DNA of 64,000 nt, from positions 208,548,744-208,612,743 of the forward strand of contig OY998180.1 of the NCBI GenBank assembly GCA_963921935.1, written 5' to 3'. The notes below the pieces were generated by a model. It saw nothing but the letters and a program-made list of their open reading frames with translations, ran no database searches and had not been told where the DNA came from. Source of the stretch: Galeruca laticollis (taxonomy: Eukaryota; Arthropoda; Insecta; Coleoptera; Chrysomelidae). Position numbers and translations under genes: made by a program. Shown in pieces: positions 57,600-64,000 of the stretch. The number at the start of each line of letters is the position of its first letter. Positions within the stretch are counted from its first letter, which is position 1.

Positions 57600-59640
57600 G
57601 TTTTAAATCTAGCAATCCAGGGAAATTGTTGACAAATTGCTAAGTCGCTCTTGTCCTTGAGTATTGCGTAGGTATGTGTGAATGCCTTTTAGTCCAAAGA
57701 ATGAACGCTCTGCAGATGCTGAACTAGCGGGTATTGTCACAATTAATTTTGCTAACTTAATTATTTGAGGAAACACTTCACACATTTTTTTTTATGACAA
57801 AATTGTATAATTTCGTAGACATTCATGCCTTTGAATTCTGGTGATGAATACAAACAATGTAGCTCATTTTTCAATCTGTCAAAATCAAACTTCGTTTCAT
57901 ATCTTATTTTTAATTCATTAAATATTTCTTCTGGACATTTACTTGTAAACATTTCAAAACAGTCTGGATCAAGAATGCGAAAAATATTTAGTTGTCTAAT
58001 TTCTCTGTACCGATCACTAATTTCATTTTTAATGTTATCTACTATTTCTCTAAAAATTCTTCTGTAATGAGTCGTAATGTCATTTATATTTCGTTTTCTT
58101 TGAGGCTCGCCATAAACTCTTAGACTTTTTGCATAAATTTCCTCGAATTTCGTAAAAAAAATGTCCAAAAACGCTTTGAAATTTTCAATTTTTTTAACAC
58201 AATAACCAATATCGGAGAGTTTTGACTGTATTATATTATATAGTACATCCGTCTGGCCAAATATTTCATTGAAAATAATTAAATTCAAAATCTTCCAATG
58301 TAAATAAATACATTCTGGCTGCCGAAAGAGTTTCTCCATCCCAATTTGCTTGATTCTCAAGCATGTCATCAAACATGGTTTTTAAATTATAAAGTTCACT
58401 AAAAATTACATTCACCGTTCTGGAGTTATAGGCCCATCGAGTCTGAACTACACGTGGTAACTTTTTAGTGCAAAACCGGTTATAGAATTCAGAACGTTTC
58501 GTACTGGTATGGAGAAATGTGCCCAAATTTTTAATTGTTCCAAAAAAGTGTTTGGTTTCCGCGATTCTTTCACAGGACTTGGACAGAACTAAGTTTAAAA
58601 TATGAGCATTACACCATACATATAACGCGTCAGGACAAATTTCCCGCACTTTTTGTTGAACCCCATTTTTATTAGATGATAAAACAGCTGGTCCATCGTA
58701 AGTTTGAGCTACTAGTTTGGAAGTACATTCATATTCACTTAAAATGTCTGTAATTATTTTGGTTAGCGCGTCTGCAGTTCGATTTGAACTTACGTCAATA
58801 AAACCTATAAAACGATCAACTATATCATTCGATTCTGTAAAATATCTAAAAATCACACAGAGCTGCTCTTTACCGCTTATATCTGGTGTCTCGTCAATCA
58901 TAACCGCCACAAAATCCGTTTTCTGCAACTATTTCCGTATTTTTGCTCTAAGTACAAAATCGATTGAAGATATCAAATCATTTTGTATTCGATTGGAAAA
59001 TCCTTTCATTTTCATTTGATTCGTTTAGATGATTTTCAAGCATCCCATCATAACTAGCCAAACGTTGTACGCACTCGATAAAGTTGCCTCTGTTGGATGA
59101 CTCAGTGTTTTCTATATGTCCGCGAAATGGTAATTCTTACTTTCCCAAGAAGCAAGTTATATCAATAAGTCTTCGCATTAGTTTACGATTTCTATCCACC
59201 CTAGAATTATGTCGCTCTATTTCCTCTCTAAATTGGCGAGAAAGGTTCAGTTCTATCCTATTTTGTCCAAAGTTGCATAAAGAAAGAGCAAATTTCAAAT
59301 GATTTTCACATTGGTCATGTTTTTTTGCAGCATTAGTAAAATTATTTAAGTATGCGTAGCCGGTATTAGTCCACACATTCTTTTCTTTCGAAAATAATAG
59401 ACATGACCAACAAAACATCTTATTTATATGTTTACAACCTGTAAGCCAACTAAAGTTTTCGTAAAATTTATTGCTAAAATACCTGTTACAGTTTTTCTTT
59501 TTCTGTACAATATAAAGTACAGGGGTTGGCCGACCAGTCGCAATAATGGCATGTTTGTTTTCAAATGTTCTGGAGCTAAACGGAATTATTTTCAGCCGTT
59601 GTACACAATTTTCACTTTCGTCACATTCACACTGCATTTT
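57600..59640 (-). pseudogene. hAT transposase, ZMYM1-like (TTF-type finger, DUF4371, dimerisation domain)
   Basis: Starts near 59640 with a TTF-type zinc-finger region (RPTPVLYIVQKKKNCNRYFS, GCKHINKMFCWSCLLFSKEK). A stop at 59137 follows CFLGK where related proteins have a Gln before ELPFRGH. After a frame change at ~58950, the RNase H-like core has AVMIDETPDISGKEQLCV (first Asp), VAQTYDGPAVLSSNKNGVQ and CNAHILNLVLSKSCER. Another frame change near 58300 leads to the helical region (57761-58372), and the hAT C-terminal dimerisation domain is visible at 57605-57770 (IVTIPASSASAERSFFGLKG, with the catalytic-region Glu, then RLSNLSTISLDC). Length is normal for the family. Broken by a stop and at least two frame changes. 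No certain TIRs found. Confidence 0.88.
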
Positions 59641-59649
59641 CACAATTCA

Positions 59650-61229
59650 ATTTATCTTTAAACGCTCCACTAAGCACTATTTAACTTTGTCAAATTATTA
59701 AATTAAAGCCAAACTATTGAAAAGTTATTGAAAATTATTAGTATACCCGGTATACTATACCGTCAATAATATTGACACTTACTAGTTGAGCGAAAGATGT
59801 GAGATCACTGATCAGGCCGCCTAGTATCTCCGAAATAATTCTCGAGTATCGCCGAGTCGCTCCATCCTGTTTCAGCGCACAAAACCACACGTATACATAC
59901 ACGCTGTTGACGACCATAGGTGAAGACTTTAAATCTCTGTTTGTTTCCATATAATCGCTACATGTCCACCTTAATACGCGCTCTTATGGGACACCAACAT
60001 GGGAAATATGAAGTGTGCGTAAAAGCGAGATTGCATTATTTTGGATTTGAGAAACCACAGAAACGTTTACGTTTGCTTAATAAATTATATAAATGTATAT
60101 AAGTAGCTGATATAAGATTTAATGAAGGAAGTAGTAAAAATAAATTATGGTATAATATAAATTAATTTTAAAATTTGCTAGGGTAAGCAATGCATTTTGC
60201 CTGTATTGTTTGCACGCCGCTGGTATATAGCTAGTAAATATTTGGAACTTTTCTAAACCATATTGATAATTTCGTAGAATAAATCTTATATGTAACATAG
60301 TTTCAATTTTCATAGCTTACTTCCGCTACGTTTCCATATTTAACATTAATAACGGTATAACGATGGGTATTATTGTAATTTTTTCCATAGCCAATAATGA
60401 CGATGTAAGAAATGAGTAATTGATAGGGAATAACCCCGTACGTAACAAACTTTCATCCAAATACTAGTTGTTTTCTTTAAATTCTCTTGTTACCAAATAA
60501 CATTATTAATAAAATAACGCTCCTGTATAAACTTGAAAATCATTTATTATTAAAGCCAACAGATGTGTTTAGTGGGGGTTAATAAATTTTAAAACAGAAT
60601 GTTGTGAGAGTTTGTATGCATTAAACACAGTAGACAGTTTAATGTAAGGATACTTTGGGTTAAAGTTGGCGAACAATCATGAAATTTCTGCACGATGTTG
60701 TTGTTATTAATAACTGCTCAACTTTATATTTCCCAAAACAAATTATATGTAATAATTATTATTTCGAACTGTGTTAAATACAGCAAATTTCTTAAAAGGA
60801 TTCTCTGATTAATTAATATGTGAACTTTTGAGCTAATTTATTTGACAGGCCAAACACAAACTGTGTTCTAATTAACCCTTTTTTCACTTGGGCTAATAGA
60901 TGGAATGGAAAGTTTTTTATTGTTAAATGTTTTTCTCGAAGGACCGTATATTGTATTCACTATATGTTGTAGGATGTATGACTATGATGGATGAAGAAAT
61001 TAAACAATTATTTCACTTTCATGTTACTATATTGTAGGAATTTATAACGTTTTCTTTTGCATAGACAATTAAGAATCTCACTTGATTATACGCGTTTTGC
61101 ATTTTGATTATTTAGCACATAATCTGCTGGAGTAATGAATGTTTAATGATTAATTACACATGTTTTTTACCAGGACTAACGCCGGGTGCTCTTATAACAT
61201 GAGTACCATTATGTACGACGGTTAAATGA
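59650..61229. other. No gene recognised
   Basis: AT-rich, with a GC-richer patch at 59780-59900. Possibly contains the end of the hAT element, but no TIR could be fixed. Confidence 0.3.
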
Positions 61230-61255
61230 TGAAGAGAGAGAATGAAAGATAAATG

Positions 61256-61351
61256 AGAAGTGTATGAATGCCGGCTGGGAAGTTTGTATGAACGCTGACA
61301 GAGAAGTTTACGAGTGACGACTGGAAAGTGTATGAATGACGACTGGGAAGT
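61256..61351 (+). repeat. Short imperfect tandem repeat (~24-30 bp)
   Basis: GAAGTGTATGAATG, GAAGTTTGTATGAACG, GAAGTTTACGAGTGACGACTG, AAAGTGTATGAATGACGACTG and GAAGTGAC follow one another with small changes. Confidence 0.7.
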
Positions 61352-61798
61352 GACAAAAATGAGGTTTCATTCGTATTTATATGTCGGTTAACGTAGGTGC
61401 GGGGAAGGAGAAAAATATTAGGATCTGGCCAATGGGATAAAATAATTTGAAACGTAACGGTCAGATACAGCGAGTGAAAATTTGCAGTTAGGGTGATTTT
61501 TTTGTGGCCTGAAAAGGTTTCGTAGATACAGATAACAGAGTTTTTCATGAAGCGATAAGGTGTCGAGTACTTTGAAATATTCATTGGAATTTCAGAAAAC
61601 TATATTTATCTATATTTCTTATGTGGTAGTAAAGTTAAAATGAATTTTTTGTTGATGTAAGGAAATATTAAATGTTGAGAAGAAGGATATATTTAGTTAT
61701 ACGTTTTGAGCAGAATATTTGAATTGTATTATACAGGGGAAGTTGAAAATAAAATCACAGGAGAATTTGGTAATTAAATCAAATTCGAACAAACTGAA

Positions 61799-62127
61799 AA
61801 TAAACGGGTTTAAAGATCAAAACTAACTTTTCTGCATCTGTGAGACACACAATATCCTATGACAAAATTTTCACTTTTATACACTCCTGAAGCTGTATCG
61901 TGCTAAAAACCAAAATTTCTTCAAAAATTACCAAAATGTGCTACTTCATTTGCCATAACATCCGTTGTACTGGCTGAAGTGAACTGAAAATCAATAAGGT
62001 TCATCTATAAGACGCCCTGAATAATATCCAATCATAAAATTGGTCACTTGTAAATACTCCGGAGGCTGTATCATACTAACAAACTGAAAATTATCCAAAA
62101 ATGACAAAAATTTGGTACTTCAATTAC
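61799..62127 (+). repeat. R165 family copy, truncated by element end
   Basis: A-terminus AATAAACGGGTTTAAAG, CTAACTTTTCTGCATCTGTG, then two units (GCTGTATCGTGCTAA and GCTGTATCATACTAAC). It breaks in CAATTACCAT at 62127, where the piece shared with 48919 begins. Confidence 0.8.
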
Positions 62128-62212
62128 CATACGTCTGGTATCCCGATTAAACCGAACGCCCTTTCAACAATTACGTTACAAATTGGTAAGTAAACAAAAT
62201 ATTATAGCTTTC
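62128..62212 (+). repeat. Piece shared with 48919-49020
   Basis: ACGTCTGGTATCCCGATTAA, then ACCGAACGCCCTTTCAACAA; inserted into the R165 copy. Confidence 0.7.
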
Positions 62213-62289
62213 ACGCCAACTATAATAGGATGCCTGCAGTCGATCATCTGGAAGCTACTCGCATCCCTTTATCAACTTGAACAGACCTG

Positions 62290-62370
62290 ACTGCATTGCC
62301 TAGGGGCCGGGACAGGATTATTGCCTAGGGGCCCGTACAGGGTTAATCCGGCCCTGCATATAGAGGGCCA
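62290..62370. repeat. Possible hAT-like element end
   Basis: GGGCCCGTACAGGGTTAATC followed by CGGCCCTG; its reverse complement starts CAGGGCCGGATTAACCC, the style of a hAT terminus. GCCTAGGGGCC occurs twice (62298, 62322). No partner end seen. Confidence 0.4.
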
Positions 62371-62771
62371 AACTAATACCAGATACCATTTTCCATATTT
62401 TTATTGAACATCTGATTTTAATATGCATGAAGCGTAAATGCTCTCCTGTAATAACGCTTTTGTTATAATATTGGAATTAGGTAAAATTCAGTGTATTGCG
62501 TTGTACAGTTGTACAGGTCAATTTGGAACAGAATTTGAATTTTGCCCGAATTGCGTTTAAGCCAATTTTTTAATCTAAACAATACGTGAACAAAGTATAT
62601 AAAAATATAAACAATAATAATACCTGCTAATGTATTTCCTATATATGGTAAATTTTAAAATATGTCAACACCTTCAGTGCAGAACTTTGGAAACCCAAAC
62701 CATTGACTGTAATTGGAGAAAAGGGTGAAAAACAGATGTTTCTGTGGTAATTATCGACTGTACTATTAATC

Positions 62772-63006
62772 TAAGCAAAAGGTGATGATTATCAGGTATG
62801 TGGTCAGTATAAGAATTAAAACTGTATATTCCCACTCTCAATATTTCGCCATTGTTTAATAGCTTGACAAGGCGTACATCAAATTTTATTGACTCTTAAC
62901 ATCTTGTCTCCTGATGAAGCTATTAAACAATGGTGAAATATTGAGATTGGGAATATAGAGTTTTAATTCTTATACTGACTTCATACCTGATAATCATCAC
63001 CTTTTG

Positions 63007-63010
<4 letters not shown>
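62772..63010. repeat. Long hairpin, 94 bp arms, 51 bp loop
   Basis: Left arm 62772-62865 (TAAGCAAAAGGTGATGATTA .. TTTAATAGCTT) and right arm 62917-63010 are close inverted copies. The right arm starts within CTCCTGATGAAGC, a Penelope-type terminal signature. Followed directly by (TA)n. Confidence 0.9.

Positions 63011-63054
<44 letters not shown>
63009..63054. repeat. (TA)n microsatellite
   Basis: About 23 TA units, immediately after the hairpin. Confidence 0.95.
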
Positions 63055-63055
<1 letters not shown>

Positions 63056-63650
63056 GACTAGGGTACAGTACCGGGACTTTTTCTCCCATCTAAAGTATAG
63101 TTCCGGGACAATTATATAGTTCCAGGTCGGTCTTGGAAATGTTTTATGTTTAAGGTAGTGTTTCGGGACTCAAGACGGTCCCGGAAATATTTTATGTTTA
63201 AGGTCGTCTTCCAGGACAGCAGTGTAAATAAGTGTCTGTAAATTCAAATACGTAAGTGGTTACGCGGAAAGAACCCTAAAGGAAAAATAATTGTTCGAAT
63301 TTGGAGTCATTTTGGATGCCTATATTTTTTGGAAATCTCGTCACTTTTTATTTGGACCAAAATTCCGTCACCGCCCTTTTGAACGGTGGTAGCATCTATT
63401 GCTCAACTTGGTGTGTAAATAATACTCGTATTATCATTTCACGTACATATAATAGCCGAAAGTTTTAAAATGACACGTGACGATCAATTTATAGTTTTCA
63501 ACTCCAGTGTATGTTCATATATTTACGACTTTATTATAACCGTAGGCACTACAAAATGTGGCAATTAATTGTTGTTGTGATTCTTAGAATCGGAAATTAA
63601 GTTGTGGAATTAATTTAAGAAAAGGGTAACGTCTCATACTTTGCCTAGGA

Positions 63651-63932
63651 ATAGTGATATACTATTTTGGAATATTTTGTGTATATTAGAATTTCAAATA
63701 TAAGTGGCCCTAGTTAAAAATATTGATGTAAATCATCTTATATTCGTATACATTATAACAGCTTCAAAAGAATATTTAACCTCTTGATATGTATAATTTC
63801 AATGATATCCTGGATGTCTGTACTTTATAGAAATAGCGATATACTATTTTTGGTTTTTTGTGAATATGTAAAAATAGTGAAGTTTCGAAAAGAAATCATC
63901 TTATTTTCATATACATTATAACAGCTTCAAAG
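63651..63932 (+). repeat. Diverged direct repeat pair
   Basis: ATAG(T/C)GATATACTATTTT with a following AAATCATCTTAT(A/T)TTC and TATACATTATAACAGCTTC occurs at 63651-63768 and again at 63833-63932, about 180 bp apart. Type unknown. Confidence 0.75.
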
Positions 63933-64000
63933 CAAAGCCAATGTTAGTATATCATGTTTGGAAATAACTATTGCATTATACCAAGTAACGTCAGTTATGT

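Overview
The window is AT-rich eukaryotic DNA packed with transposable elements. Spliced transposase genes with GT..AG introns, PIF/Harbinger, pogo, hAT, Crypton, Penelope, RTE, Jockey-like and Ty3/gypsy-type relics, plus a tRNA-derived SINE-like head, point to an insect or other arthropod genome (inference; the species cannot be named from the sequence). No prokaryotic gene organisation, rRNA gene or CRISPR array was seen. Almost every coding sequence belongs to a mobile element and nearly all are broken by frameshifts, stops, deletions or nested insertions.

Layout. 0.8-2.0 kb: degenerate Crypton-type tyrosine recombinase. 2.4-3.3 kb: first long copy of a dispersed element with an internal ~165-170 bp tandem array (called R165 here; about ten pieces in the window, both strands). 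4.1-6.6 kb and 7.2-10.2 kb: two pogo-type transposons with matching terminal inverted repeats (TIRs) and TA target duplications; the second splits a small coiled-coil ORF. 13.5-16.4 kb: a complete-looking PIF/Harbinger transposon (TAA target duplication, ~49 bp TIRs) whose transposase gene and opposite-strand MADF/Myb-like gene have interlocked exons. 17.1-18.9 kb: relic of a multi-exon insect repeat-gene family. 20.3-20.5 kb: possible terminal exon of a host gene on the minus strand. 21.1-27.1 kb: non-LTR tail, an inverted repeat and several Penelope-like pieces in both orientations, with an R165 copy inserted. 29.5-31.9 kb: ~295 bp inverted arms bracketing a 5'-truncated gypsy-type retrotransposon. 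33.7-34.8 kb: a second gypsy-type protease/RT relic. 36.9-38.4 kb: R165 copy split by an insert that carries a tRNA-like SINE head. 38.7-39.9 kb: ~118 bp tandem repeats and a near-perfect 173 bp-arm palindrome. 41.1-42.4 kb: better preserved Crypton recombinase. 43.3-45.6 kb: mariner helix-turn-helix relic, R165 copy and Jockey-like RT fragment. 47.5-48.7 kb: Tc1/mariner-superfamily transposase with unusually wide D-E spacing. 52.2-57.5 kb: multi-exon gene split by an RTE element with an 11 bp target duplication, itself split by a ~1 kb insert. 57.5-59.6 kb: hAT transposase of the ZMYM1-like type. 61.8-64 kb: R165 piece, a hairpin followed by (TA)n, and short repeats.

How the parts work together. 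Autonomous coding elements (pogo, Harbinger, hAT, Crypton, RTE, Penelope) coexist with non-autonomous repeats that presumably borrow their enzymes. Nesting gives relative ages: the R165 copy at 24.4 kb postdates its Penelope host, the insert at 37.6-38.4 kb postdates its R165 host, the RTE postdates the gene at 52.2 kb and the 55.0-56.1 kb insert postdates the RTE. The best candidates for something unusual are the interlocked Harbinger gene pair, the R165 family, the motif AAACGGTTTTA that recurs in unrelated repeat structures, and the two loci of the repeat-gene family.
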